From: Anaerolineae bacterium
GTDB lineage: Bacteria; Chloroflexota; Anaerolineae; Promineifilales; Promineifilaceae
DNA: 64,000 bases
Direction of reading: 5' to 3'
Assembly (NCBI GenBank): GCA_030425205.1
Contig: JAUIAP010000007.1
Span: 124,001-188,000, forward strand
Below, in pieces: positions 16,946-25,409 of this stretch. A program made the translations under genes and the position numbers. The number at the start of each line of letters is the position of its first letter. Within the stretch, counting starts at the first letter, position 1. The notes under the pieces were generated by a model. It was given only the letters and a program-made list of their open reading frames with translations, was not told the origin of the DNA and did not search any database.

Positions 16946-19204
16946 CTAGAAAAAGATTGAGTAAGGGTTTAAATCGTTTTCGGCGACAGGGGCATCAAGC
17001 CAGCCCATCTGCACGGGGACATCGTAGAGACGACCCTTGCCCAAGCGTCGCCAAAAGTGGCGCAACTCTGGCACGATGACGCGAAAGACGGACATACCAA
17101 TGTCGGGTCGCGTCATGTCGAGCAGCAACATCTCCAAACCAGCAGCGGCAAAACGCTCGACGCACAGCTCAACATCCTGCTTGAGATCGTCGGTGCTGAT
17201 GTCGGCGAAGTCCGTTTTGCGGCGTGGCGCGGCGGTGCTTGGCAATAGGTAGGAGTTGTCGGCAATCGTTGCCTGTTGCCACCAGTCGATCGCGTCCCCT
17301 TCGCTGTAGGCGTAGGCGGTCGTGCCGTCTGGTTTGCTGTGGCTGACGACGGGCAAAAATTGGTTCATCTCACTGACCGCACGTAACAGGGCGGTTTGCG
17401 CATCGGCATGACAGCCCAGCCCCAAAATGATGTCCTCAACAGGGCGGTCGGTGCGTCGGGAGACGGCGACAAAGGTGGGGATTCCCAAATCATTGGTGAT
17501 GTCCAGCACCCAGTACTCACGTCCAAGCGCGGTGTAGTGCGCGGTCAACTGGCGCAGATAGGGCAGATTGAAGCTATCGAGGTCAACAGCGGGGCGACGC
17601 AGCCGGTTGTACCACCAGATGGCGGTCGCATCTCGCTCAATGAGTTCGTAGGTCGCCTGTAGGATGGCTTCTTCGGCCGAATTTCCCGCCGCGCAGCCGT
17701 TGCTGTTGCCCATGCAGTAGAAATACTCATCGGTATCGGCATGACCAAAGTAGCAGTAGGCGGTCGGCACAAGGCGTTCGCGCATGTGTGTCATCGACCA
17801 GACGCTTGTCCAATCGATCGGCAGCGTCTCATCAAAGCGATTGGCAATCACCTGATAGCTGCCCTCGCGCAGCGCACCGTTCAGCGCATCACGGTTGGCG
17901 TACTGCGCATCGCTAAAGTTTGTCAATGCCTCGACGTGCAGTGCCTTTGGTGCAAGCTCAGCATAGCTGCCGTGCGTGGTGGGTTCATTGCCGCGATAAA
18001 CGGCCGAATAGCGTTCAATCGCCTCGCCCATCGCGCTGACTTTGGCTTGCAACTCGGTCATCCCCTTGCCACCCGTGTTAAAGCGGATGGTGCGGCGCAG
18101 CCAGTTGACATCGTTCTTGATCAGGGCGAAGTTGTGACCCGCCACATAGCTATAAACCAAACCGTTTGGCTCATCGCGGATGCTTTCCAGCCAGTTGATG
18201 ACCCCCGTGAGCGGACTAATCAGGTGGCTGTAGCGGTCAAATGTCTCCTCGGGCGTGCATTGGCGATGACCGCCATCGTTGCGCAGGGCCTTTGGTTGTG
18301 ATTGCAGTGTGATAGGCGGTTGTGGCTTGACAATTTCTGGCTCACCACAAACGTGGCACTGCGGGCGGCGCGTGACGGGGTGCCACTCGGTGCTGCTCTT
18401 GAGCGTGTCAAAGGTCAGCATGTTTCCCAGCAGTTGCGCGTTGCCGCGATTCGCCAGCCATTTGGCAATTTCGGTGGCGACCATGTTGGCGGCAATTTGG
18501 GCGGTGGTGGGCAGTGCGGCTTGGACACGTGGCACAAAGTCGCTGTGATCGCTGTTGCGAATCAGGTAGCTATCGACTTGGCGATTGTGGCGCAGACGAT
18601 AGGAGAGACATTCCCAGCAGGCGTTCTGCAATGGAATAAAGATCGGCCCTAGCCATAGCTTTGCGCCTTGCAGCGTCACAGGCATCCATGAGACGTTGTC
18701 GCGGCGTGCCTGTTCGTTGATCGTTTTTAATTGTGGATTCAAATAGTCATCGACGACGCAGACGCGCAGATGGTTGGGCGAATCGGCCGAAACCGTCTGA
18801 ATGTTGAGCGAGGCAAGCGCGGTGCGGAGTGGCTCCGCATCGACATCCCCCACGACCTCAAGCGCAACCGTCTTTTGCGCCAGCTGTTGGGTGACCGTTG
18901 GCGCATCCGCCCCGATCAGATACCAAAATGCGGCCTCTTTCTCGTCCAGTTCGTCCTGCGCTTCTGTGATGTAGCCGCGCTTTTGCAGGGCTTGCAGCAT
19001 CGACAACACCTTTGACGCAGAGACCTGCCCAGAAAGCTGTTGGATGATGTCGTATGACTCATACTCCCCGTTCAGATAGGGCATCAATTTATGGTACGCA
19101 TCGCCGTCGAGTACCCAGTAATGGCTCTCGGTCAGAATAAAAACGCGATTCGGCGCAACGGGTTCGATGTGGAAGCAATCTTTAAACTTGGGTTTTGTGA
19201 CCAT
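16946..19204 (-). CDS. TOMM cyclodehydratase, fused E1-like leader-binding and YcaO domains (1)
   Basis: This 752-residue fusion has an N-terminal E1-like/leader-binding part (1-300) with zinc cysteine pairs ACWEC and CHVCG and a short peptide-clamp region at the start (PNRVFILTESHYWVLDG). A full YcaO ATPase domain follows (about 340-752), with the ATP-site helices GMTELQAKVSAMGEAIERY and NSNGCAAGNSAEEAIL...ELIERDATAIWWYN. Such enzymes use ATP to turn Cys, Ser and Thr of a precursor into azolines. The C-terminus is NPYSIFF instead of the proline-rich end common in azoline-forming YcaOs. The start ATG 19204 lies 2 bases after the methyltransferase stop. It is a clear paralogue of the gene at 23172. 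Confidence 0.93.
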   Translation of the reverse strand: MVTKPKFKDCFHIEPVAPNRVFILTESHYWVLDGDAYHKLMPYLNGEYESYDIIQQLSGQVSASKVLSMLQALQKRGYITEAQDELDEKEAAFWYLIGADAPTVTQQLAQKTVALEVVGDVDAEPLRTALASLNIQTVSADSPNHLRVCVVDDYLNPQLKTINEQARRDNVSWMPVTLQGAKLWLGPIFIPLQNACWECLSYRLRHNRQVDSYLIRNSDHSDFVPRVQAALPTTAQIAANMVATEIAKWLANRGNAQLLGNMLTFDTLKSSTEWHPVTRRPQCHVCGEPEIVKPQPPITLQSQPKALRNDGGHRQCTPEETFDRYSHLISPLTGVINWLESIRDEPNGLVYSYVAGHNFALIKNDVNWLRRTIRFNTGGKGMTELQAKVSAMGEAIERYSAVYRGNEPTTHGSYAELAPKALHVEALTNFSDAQYANRDALNGALREGSYQVIANRFDETLPIDWTSVWSMTHMRERLVPTAYCYFGHADTDEYFYCMGNSNGCAAGNSAEEAILQATYELIERDATAIWWYNRLRRPAVDLDSFNLPYLRQLTAHYTALGREYWVLDITNDLGIPTFVAVSRRTDRPVEDIILGLGCHADAQTALLRAVSEMNQFLPVVSHSKPDGTTAYAYSEGDAIDWWQQATIADNSYLLPSTAAPRRKTDFADISTDDLKQDVELCVERFAAAGLEMLLLDMTRPDIGMSVFRVIVPELRHFWRRLGKGRLYDVPVQMGWLDAPVAENDLNPYSIFF

Positions 19205-19206
19205 GG

Positions 19207-20013
19207 TTAGGGTAGCGGCTTCTCGCCATGAGCGAGAAAACCGATCATCATGACATATGCGTTGGGTGATGCCAGAAATTTGTGGACGAGCGCCTGCGCC
19301 AGTCGATACTCCTTCTGCGTGATTTGCCCTTGGCGGACGGCCACAAGCAGACGGTCGGGCGAGAGCTGGGGCAAAAAGGGAGCCAGACCCAGCGCGTCGC
19401 TGTGATAGGCAAACATCTCCAGTTCGACATTGACGAAGCCCGCCTCTTCTAAAATGCGATACAGTTTTCGGCCGATTAGCCGATCCCCACCGCGCGCCTG
19501 CTGCGCGCCTCCTGCTTTCGCATGGATGGCGGGAAGCTGGTCGAAGGTCGGTTGTGCCACGCCGAACAGCATGTCGTCGATGTCGATGACGGCCATGCGA
19601 CCCCCGGGCTTGAGCACGCGCAGGGCTTCTTGTGCCACCCAGCGGGGCTGTGCCAAATGTTGAAAGAGATAGCGCGCTAGCACAAAATCGAAGCTGTCGT
19701 TGGGTGCGTTGGTCTGTTCAGCCATGCCGACGCGCAAGCGTGCGCTGTCGCCCAGTTGGGTACGCGCATGGGCGAGCAGGTCGGGGTCTTGGTCGATGCC
19801 CGTGATGCGGACATTCGGCCATGCCGCTTGCAGATGTTTGAGCGCAAAGCCGGGCCCGCAGCCAAGTGAGAGCAGTTCACCCTGTTCGGGCAGCCCGATC
19901 CAGCGCAGCAGTCGCTCTTCCTGTCGCCAACTGAGATCGACCTGTGCCTGCAGACGGCGCAATTCGCTCGTGACATCGCGGTGTTCGGCCGAAAAAACGT
20001 AAGATTGGCTCAT
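19207..20013 (-). CDS. SAM-dependent methyltransferase
   Basis: This 268-residue class I methyltransferase has motif I LLSLGCGPGFALKHL, an acidic residue in VRITGIDQDPDLL, motif VLKPGGRMAVIDIDD, and a C-terminal cap with conserved aromatic residues. ATG 20013 has GGAGG upstream and overlaps the P450 stop (ATGA). Because it sits between a P450 and a YcaO gene, it probably methylates the peptide (for example an N-terminal amine) or a tailoring product; the target cannot be read from the sequence. Confidence 0.92.
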   Translation of the reverse strand: MSQSYVFSAEHRDVTSELRRLQAQVDLSWRQEERLLRWIGLPEQGELLSLGCGPGFALKHLQAAWPNVRITGIDQDPDLLAHARTQLGDSARLRVGMAEQTNAPNDSFDFVLARYLFQHLAQPRWVAQEALRVLKPGGRMAVIDIDDMLFGVAQPTFDQLPAIHAKAGGAQQARGGDRLIGRKLYRILEEAGFVNVELEMFAYHSDALGLAPFLPQLSPDRLLVAVRQGQITQKEYRLAQALVHKFLASPNAYVMMIGFLAHGEKPLP

Positions 20014-21326
20014 GAGCGTGCCTCCAACAACATCGGCAAGCCGTTGCGCGGGCGCAGCGTGACCAATGCTTCAGGTTCAACGGTGTGGCCGGGCAACAGA
20101 CGCAGCCGATAGCGTTGCGCGATGGTTGCCAACACCAGCTTCATCTCCATCTCGGCAAATGGTTTGCCGATGCAGAGGCGGGGGCCACCGCTGAACGGGA
20201 TAAATGCGTAGGGGGGACGTTGGGCGCTGTTTTCGGCCGAAAAATGTTCGGGGTCAAACTGTTCGGGCGCGTGCCAAAAATCGGGATGGCGGTGTAGCGC
20301 ATACGGGCTGATGATGACGAGCGAGTTGGCTGGAATGTGATAGCCGCCCAATTCATCGTCCTGCACGGCCACCCGCGAAATCGTCCAAATCGGCGAGCGC
20401 AGGCGCATCGACTCGTTTAGCACCATCTCGGTGTAGGGCAGATTGGGCAAGTCCTGCATCGTCGGAATGCGACCATCCAGCACGCTGTCTAACTCGGCGT
20501 GCAGTCGGTCGGCGACGGCGGGATTTTGGTCGAGCAGATAGAACGTCCAGCCCAACGCCTTTGCCGTCGTCTCGTGACCCGCCAGCAGCAGCGTCACGAT
20601 TTGGTCGAGCAGTTGACGCGGTGACAAGCTCTCGCCCGTGTCGGGATCGCTCATCTCAGTCAACATCGTCAGCAGATCGTCCGCCTTGCTGTTGGTCAGA
20701 CGACGCACCCAGATAATTTCCTTGACGATCCCCTGCACCACTTTGAGCGCGGCGGGGAAGCGGCGGAACACCTCTAAATTATTGGGGTCAACATGCCCCA
20801 TACATTCGTTGAGCGTCTCGACGGCTTGGCTAAAGCGATCGGCCGAATCTTCGATGTCATAGCCGAATAGTGCCTTCGCCACGATGCGCAAGGTCAGTTC
20901 GCTCATCTCAGCGTCGATGCGCAATGGCTCTGTCTGCGTCGCCCAGTCGTCGAGCATTTTCTCCGTCATGTCGGTGAACAGCTGGGCGAAGTTGGCGATG
21001 CGCTGGCGGTGAAAGGCGGGCTGCGTCAAGCGACGCTGCATCAACCAGACTGGCCCTTCTGTGGTCAGCAACCCCTCCCCTAACATCGGCTTGAGCATCA
21101 TCAGGTCGGGCGTGCCGCGCTTGCCATAGAGCGCGTGACGCTCCTGCAATACGCAGCGCACGAGATCGGGATGGTTGATGATGGTGCAAGGCCACTCACC
21201 GACTTGATAGCGCACAACATCCCCATAGCGTGCGGTTTGCTGGAGGATAAAATCCAGCGGTTCGTCACGCACAGCGTCGAGCGAGAGTGTGTCGGTCGGT
21301 CCGGGCGGCATGAGGGCAACAGTCAT
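20010..21326 (-). CDS. Cytochrome P450 (2)
   Basis: This 438-residue soluble P450 has haem loop FIPFSGGPRLCIGKPFAEME, ExxR in NESMRLRSPIW and I-helix LLLAGHETTAKAL. These features are closer to the fatty-acid/CYP102-like or CYP4-like class than the P450 at 2526. The start ATG 21326 overlaps the stop of the SnoaL-like gene, so translation is coupled. Redox partners are not in the window. It probably oxidises the RiPP or a linked small molecule; this is inferred from its place inside the operon. Confidence 0.94.
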   Translation of the reverse strand: MTVALMPPGPTDTLSLDAVRDEPLDFILQQTARYGDVVRYQVGEWPCTIINHPDLVRCVLQERHALYGKRGTPDLMMLKPMLGEGLLTTEGPVWLMQRRLTQPAFHRQRIANFAQLFTDMTEKMLDDWATQTEPLRIDAEMSELTLRIVAKALFGYDIEDSADRFSQAVETLNECMGHVDPNNLEVFRRFPAALKVVQGIVKEIIWVRRLTNSKADDLLTMLTEMSDPDTGESLSPRQLLDQIVTLLLAGHETTAKALGWTFYLLDQNPAVADRLHAELDSVLDGRIPTMQDLPNLPYTEMVLNESMRLRSPIWTISRVAVQDDELGGYHIPANSLVIISPYALHRHPDFWHAPEQFDPEHFSAENSAQRPPYAFIPFSGGPRLCIGKPFAEMEMKLVLATIAQRYRLRLLPGHTVEPEALVTLRPRNGLPMLLEARS

Positions 21327-21709
21327 TAGCGTAGTCCTAGCTGATGCAACATCGCCAGCGTGTCAAAGAGAGAGTGGCGTTCAGTGATGTGTCCATCAGC
21401 GACAGTAAAGATGTCGATTCCGCTGGCATAGAAGCGGCGACCAGTCGGGGCATGGCCGAGAAATTCGCCCGTATGGGTGCCTTGTGTCTGCGTGCGGGCG
21501 ACGACTCGTTCGGCGTTGTCAATCGTCTCGACAACCGACGTTTGCAGGTCGGGAAAGCCGGCGCGGTAGTCAGAAAGCAGGTTGATAAAGGGTTTGCTGC
21601 CACGAGGGTAGCCGGGAACGTGGTGTTGAAAATCGGCCGAAATTAGCCCGGCAACCGCCTGCCAATCTGCCTGATTCACCGCCTCGTAGTACGCCTGCAC
21701 AACATTCAT
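21326..21709 (-). CDS. SnoaL-like (NTF2-fold) protein
   Basis: This 127-residue protein has the cone-shaped alpha+beta pattern of SnoaL/ester-cyclase proteins: YYEAVNQADWQAVAGLISADFQHH near the N-terminus, then FPDLQTSVVETIDNAERVVARTQTQGTHTGEF and GIDIFTVADGHITERHSLFD. Members are isomerases or cyclases, or non-catalytic binders. The gene joins the P450 gene through an overlapping TAATG and follows SagB by 3 bases. It may help a cyclisation or hold a substrate; this is unproven. Confidence 0.88.
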   Translation of the reverse strand: MNVVQAYYEAVNQADWQAVAGLISADFQHHVPGYPRGSKPFINLLSDYRAGFPDLQTSVVETIDNAERVVARTQTQGTHTGEFLGHAPTGRRFYASGIDIFTVADGHITERHSLFDTLAMLHQLGLR

Positions 21710-21712
21710 CGT

Positions 21713-23146
21713 CTACCACTCCTGCCCGTTCGGGTCGCGGCTGCCGAGCAAAAATTCACCCACAAGCGACTCTTCGTAGTAATCCAAGCCAGTCGTTAAG
21801 CCGAACAGGTCAGAGTTGCCGCCACCCAGCCCAACGGCGGCCAGCCCCATCGCTTCGGCGACCAAGTACATCGTTTGATAAAGTGCGCCGACATTTTTGA
21901 GCGTGGCGGCATAAACCATTGACTCGTATTTCCACTGCAATCGGCCGAAACGAGACGTGATCCCAAACATCACCTGTGGGAATGAGCGGCGATCGGCCGT
22001 CATCCAGCCGATGTGCAGCAGCCGTTGCACATATTCGTTATGTGGCGTGACCAGTTTGAGCGTGTGGTTGAGCGGGTCGTAGTAGTAAACGCCCCCAGCC
22101 AGCCCCTCGCACTTCCCGACAATTGGATAAAGGTTTAGCTCATGGATTGCCCCACCACCGGGATGGGGGCGGAAGCTGATGTCGGGCATATCGCCGCCGG
22201 GCTGGTGCATCTGCTGGACACGTGCGGCGCGGTAGAGAAAATGACCGAGCTGTTCAAACGTCAGCGGGGCATCATCTTGATAGGTGCGACGTGAGCGGCG
22301 CGACTCTAGCACAGCTGTAAACGGCGCATCCCCCTGCTTGAGCGCGTCGAGATCGGGCTTGGGCAGCGCGATCGGCTCGTGGTCGGCATAGCTTTTGACC
22401 AGTGGTGGGGATTGCTTGCGTCCGCGAAAGCGATAGGTGCCGCCATAGGGATTGTTGTGGCGACCCTGACGACTGCGTGCATGGAAGAGCAGATCGTGGA
22501 AGTCCCACATCTCCAGTGCGCCTTCGGCCGTTTCGATGGTCGATTCGTCCTCGGCAACGCTGACGATCATTTCGGCGTTCAACAACAGATTGAGGAACTG
22601 TTTGATCGTCTTGCTGTCGAGTTCGTCGTAGAGCGCAGCCAAATCGTTGAGCGAATGCCCCGTTGCCAGCGTGCGCCAGAGCGTGAATGCCGGTTCAGCA
22701 TAGAGATAGACTTTGGCACAGCCGCGCGGCGTTTCGATTACAAAGTCGCCATCTTCTTGACGCACGTAGGCGAATTTTGAAAATTGATAGACCTGATCGG
22801 GGTCGATGCGCTTTTGCTCAAATTTGTAGTGACGGGCAATCGGCATGATGGCGGCAATCGGCTGGCTGTCTTCGTAAAGATGATGGGCGATCAGCGCGCT
22901 ACTCGTCAGGCCATAAATAAATTGATAGTAGCCAAACAGCTTTGCGCTGCCGTCATGTTCGACGACGAGCCGCGAGAGCGCGTCCTCATCTGCGCCACCA
23001 TTGGAAAGTTTGTCAAAAACGGCGAGAATGCCAGAGGACAACCCCTTGTAGTGGAGGTCATTCATATCGGCCGATTTGAGCACAACGGAATCGGCCGAAA
23101 CTTTCGTGATGTTCATGCCGTTGCGAAAGCGAAGTCGAAGGTTCAT
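21713..23146 (-). CDS. SagB-type nitroreductase-family azoline dehydrogenase
   Basis: The protein has 477 residues. The C-terminal half is a nitroreductase-fold FMN domain typical of SagB (SRRSRRTYQDDAPLTFEQLGHFLYRA; LYPIVGKCEGLAGGVYYYDP; AEAMGLAAVGLGGGNSDLFG). The N-terminal half carries a leader-binding-like region (VVLKSADMNDLHYKGLSS). In TOMM pathways this enzyme oxidises thiazolines and oxazolines to the aromatic azoles with FMN. ATG 23146, with GAGGAAC upstream, is preferred to the frame open to 23248, which runs into the YcaO gene. It lies 25 bases after YcaO (2). Its presence supports true heterocycles in the product. Confidence 0.93.
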   Translation of the reverse strand: MNLRLRFRNGMNITKVSADSVVLKSADMNDLHYKGLSSGILAVFDKLSNGGADEDALSRLVVEHDGSAKLFGYYQFIYGLTSSALIAHHLYEDSQPIAAIMPIARHYKFEQKRIDPDQVYQFSKFAYVRQEDGDFVIETPRGCAKVYLYAEPAFTLWRTLATGHSLNDLAALYDELDSKTIKQFLNLLLNAEMIVSVAEDESTIETAEGALEMWDFHDLLFHARSRQGRHNNPYGGTYRFRGRKQSPPLVKSYADHEPIALPKPDLDALKQGDAPFTAVLESRRSRRTYQDDAPLTFEQLGHFLYRAARVQQMHQPGGDMPDISFRPHPGGGAIHELNLYPIVGKCEGLAGGVYYYDPLNHTLKLVTPHNEYVQRLLHIGWMTADRRSFPQVMFGITSRFGRLQWKYESMVYAATLKNVGALYQTMYLVAEAMGLAAVGLGGGNSDLFGLTTGLDYYEESLVGEFLLGSRDPNGQEW

Positions 23147-23171
23147 ATCAGGTTCCTCAAGGAGATTAGAT

Positions 23172-25403
23172 TTAGAAAAACATCGAATGGGGATTGACAT
23201 CCGCCTCAGCAATCGGCGTTGCGCGCCATCCCATCTTGACCGGCACATCGTAGAGTCTGCCGGGAGCGAGTCGCCGCCAAAAGTGGCGCAAGCCCGGCGC
23301 CATGACGCGGAAGACGTTTAGTTCGATATCGGGCTGCGTTTGGTCGAGCACGTAGGTGTCGATCCCGAGCTGCTTGGCCGCATTGACGCAGTACATCACA
23401 TCGTCGCTCAGGTCGTTTGAGGCCAGCGAGGGCAAGGTTTGCAGCGTGCGAGCTGGCACATCGGGCGCAGGTGACAGGAAGCTGTCGGGGGTCATCTTGG
23501 CCGCCTTGAACCAGTCGATTGCGTCCTGATCGATGCCATAAATCGTGCTGCCATCGGCGTTGCGTCGATTGACCATTGGCAAAAATTGGTTGACTTCGGT
23601 CAAGGCGCGCATGATGCCGATCTGGGGGTCGAGGTGTGCGCCAAGACCCACGACGATATCTTCAACCTCGTGGTCGGTGCGTCCTGAGATGGCGACAAAC
23701 GTTGGAATGCCCAAGTCGTTGGTGATATCGATGACCCAGAGCGAGCGATTGATCGAGGTGTAGTATTCGCTCAATTGCTGGAAGTAGGGTGTGTCGAAGC
23801 TGTCCAAATCGACTTGCGGGAATTGAATTTGGTTGTACCACCAGATGGCGACCGCATCCCGTTCGGCAAGCTCAAGAAATCCCTGCAAAATCGTCTCTTC
23901 TGGCGTGTTGCCAGAGGCACAGCCGTTGCTGTCGCTGCCGATCATCGAACGCTCTGAATCGTGATGTCCATAGAAACAATAGAACTCTGGCACATAGCGG
24001 AAACGCGCCTCGCTGAGCGACCAAATCGGTATCCAGCTTATGATGAGATCATCGTTGAATGGTTCGGAGACGAGATTAAACTGTGCGTCGAGGCCGGCGT
24101 TCCATGTGTAGCGATTGGCATATTGCGTTTCGCTAAAGAGTAGATAGGTCGATGGGTGCAGCGCGTCGTCGCCCAGCTCGTTGTAGGAGGCTTGAATGGC
24201 GTGCGGATGGGGCTGACGATAGACACCAGAGTAGCGTTCAATCGCCTCACAAACCCCGCTAACCTGCGCCTGTATGCGCGTGCGCCCCTTGCCACCGCTC
24301 TGTGAGCGCATATTGCGCTGCAACATTTTAATGTCGTCACCGCGCATGGCGAAGTTGTGACCCGCCGAAAAGCTGTAGGTCAAGCCGTTGACTTCAAGCC
24401 GATTGGTGAGCCGACTGACGACGCCCGTGATGGGGCTGATGTGGTGTTCGAGACGGGCGAACGTCTCTTCGGGCAGAAAGGCGCGATGACCACCGTCGCG
24501 GGTAAATTTTTTCTGGCAGGGTTGCAAAATGACGGGTTGTGGTTCTGTTGTGGATAGCTCTGTTGTGCCGCACTGTTTGCACTGCGGCCGATGCACGACG
24601 GTGTGACGCGCCGTTTCCATCGTGGCGATGTCGATGGTCAGCAGTTGGTTGTCCAGCCCCCCACTCCCGACAAGCCACTTCGCAATTTCGTTGGCGGCGA
24701 TGGCGGCGACCATGTTGGTCGTCGTCGGCAGCGCAACACGCGACGTGGGCAGTGGAATGCGCGACTGCTTTTTGTTCAGCAGGTAGGATTCAACCTGTCG
24801 ATTGTTGACGACGCGATTGGCGAGACAGTTCCAACAAGCCGTTTCGTATGGCGTGATGCTGGGGCCAATCCAGACAGATCGGCCGATTAATTTAACAGGC
24901 AACCAGCGTGTCCCGTTGGCAAGTGCCAGCTCGTTTTGTTCGCCTAAGCCAGCTTGCAGATAGTCATCGGTCAGCACAACGGCGGTTGGTGCCGTCGCGT
25001 CGATAATGACGCCGAGCGATTCAAGTGCTGACTGGAGCGGCTCCGCATCGACCGTGCCAAACGTTTTGAGCGCAATGGGGGTTGCCGCCAGTTGTTCATT
25101 GACCTGTACGGCGTTGCGACGCTGGAGCTGCCAATAGGCGGACTGTTCGGCGGGGGCATCTTCCCCATCGACAATCAGCCCTTGTCGGGCGAGCTTCGTC
25201 AGCGCACTCATCACCTGTGGCGGGAAGGCGTAACGGCTCATCTTCATCATCAGTTCGGACGTGTCGTGCTGACCAGTCAACAGGGGGAGCAGATGGCGAT
25301 AGGTCTTGCCCTCAAAAATATGTTGATCCCCGTCGAGCAGCAAAAAGGTATCGCTGCCGACCTGTTCGATGGTCATTCCATTGCGTAATTTCGGCCGAAA
25401 CAT
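23172..25403 (-). CDS. TOMM cyclodehydratase, fused E1-like and YcaO domains (2)
   Basis: This 743-residue paralogue of the gene at 16946 has the same order. The N-terminal leader-binding/E1-like part has cysteine pairs ACWNC and CKQCG. The YcaO domain has KGRTRIQAQVSGVCEAIERY and DSNGCASGNTPEETILQ...LAERDAVAIWWYN. All ATP-site acidic residues expected for YcaO are present in both copies. The C-terminus is NPHSMFF, again without the usual PxPxP. ATG 25403 follows AGGAGG by about 10 bases. It lies directly downstream of the radical SAM gene. Two complete copies in one operon suggest division of work: different residues, different precursors, or one copy making another backbone change. Confidence 0.93.
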   Translation of the reverse strand: MFRPKLRNGMTIEQVGSDTFLLLDGDQHIFEGKTYRHLLPLLTGQHDTSELMMKMSRYAFPPQVMSALTKLARQGLIVDGEDAPAEQSAYWQLQRRNAVQVNEQLAATPIALKTFGTVDAEPLQSALESLGVIIDATAPTAVVLTDDYLQAGLGEQNELALANGTRWLPVKLIGRSVWIGPSITPYETACWNCLANRVVNNRQVESYLLNKKQSRIPLPTSRVALPTTTNMVAAIAANEIAKWLVGSGGLDNQLLTIDIATMETARHTVVHRPQCKQCGTTELSTTEPQPVILQPCQKKFTRDGGHRAFLPEETFARLEHHISPITGVVSRLTNRLEVNGLTYSFSAGHNFAMRGDDIKMLQRNMRSQSGGKGRTRIQAQVSGVCEAIERYSGVYRQPHPHAIQASYNELGDDALHPSTYLLFSETQYANRYTWNAGLDAQFNLVSEPFNDDLIISWIPIWSLSEARFRYVPEFYCFYGHHDSERSMIGSDSNGCASGNTPEETILQGFLELAERDAVAIWWYNQIQFPQVDLDSFDTPYFQQLSEYYTSINRSLWVIDITNDLGIPTFVAISGRTDHEVEDIVVGLGAHLDPQIGIMRALTEVNQFLPMVNRRNADGSTIYGIDQDAIDWFKAAKMTPDSFLSPAPDVPARTLQTLPSLASNDLSDDVMYCVNAAKQLGIDTYVLDQTQPDIELNVFRVMAPGLRHFWRRLAPGRLYDVPVKMGWRATPIAEADVNPHSMFF

Positions 25404-25409
25404 AGTCTA

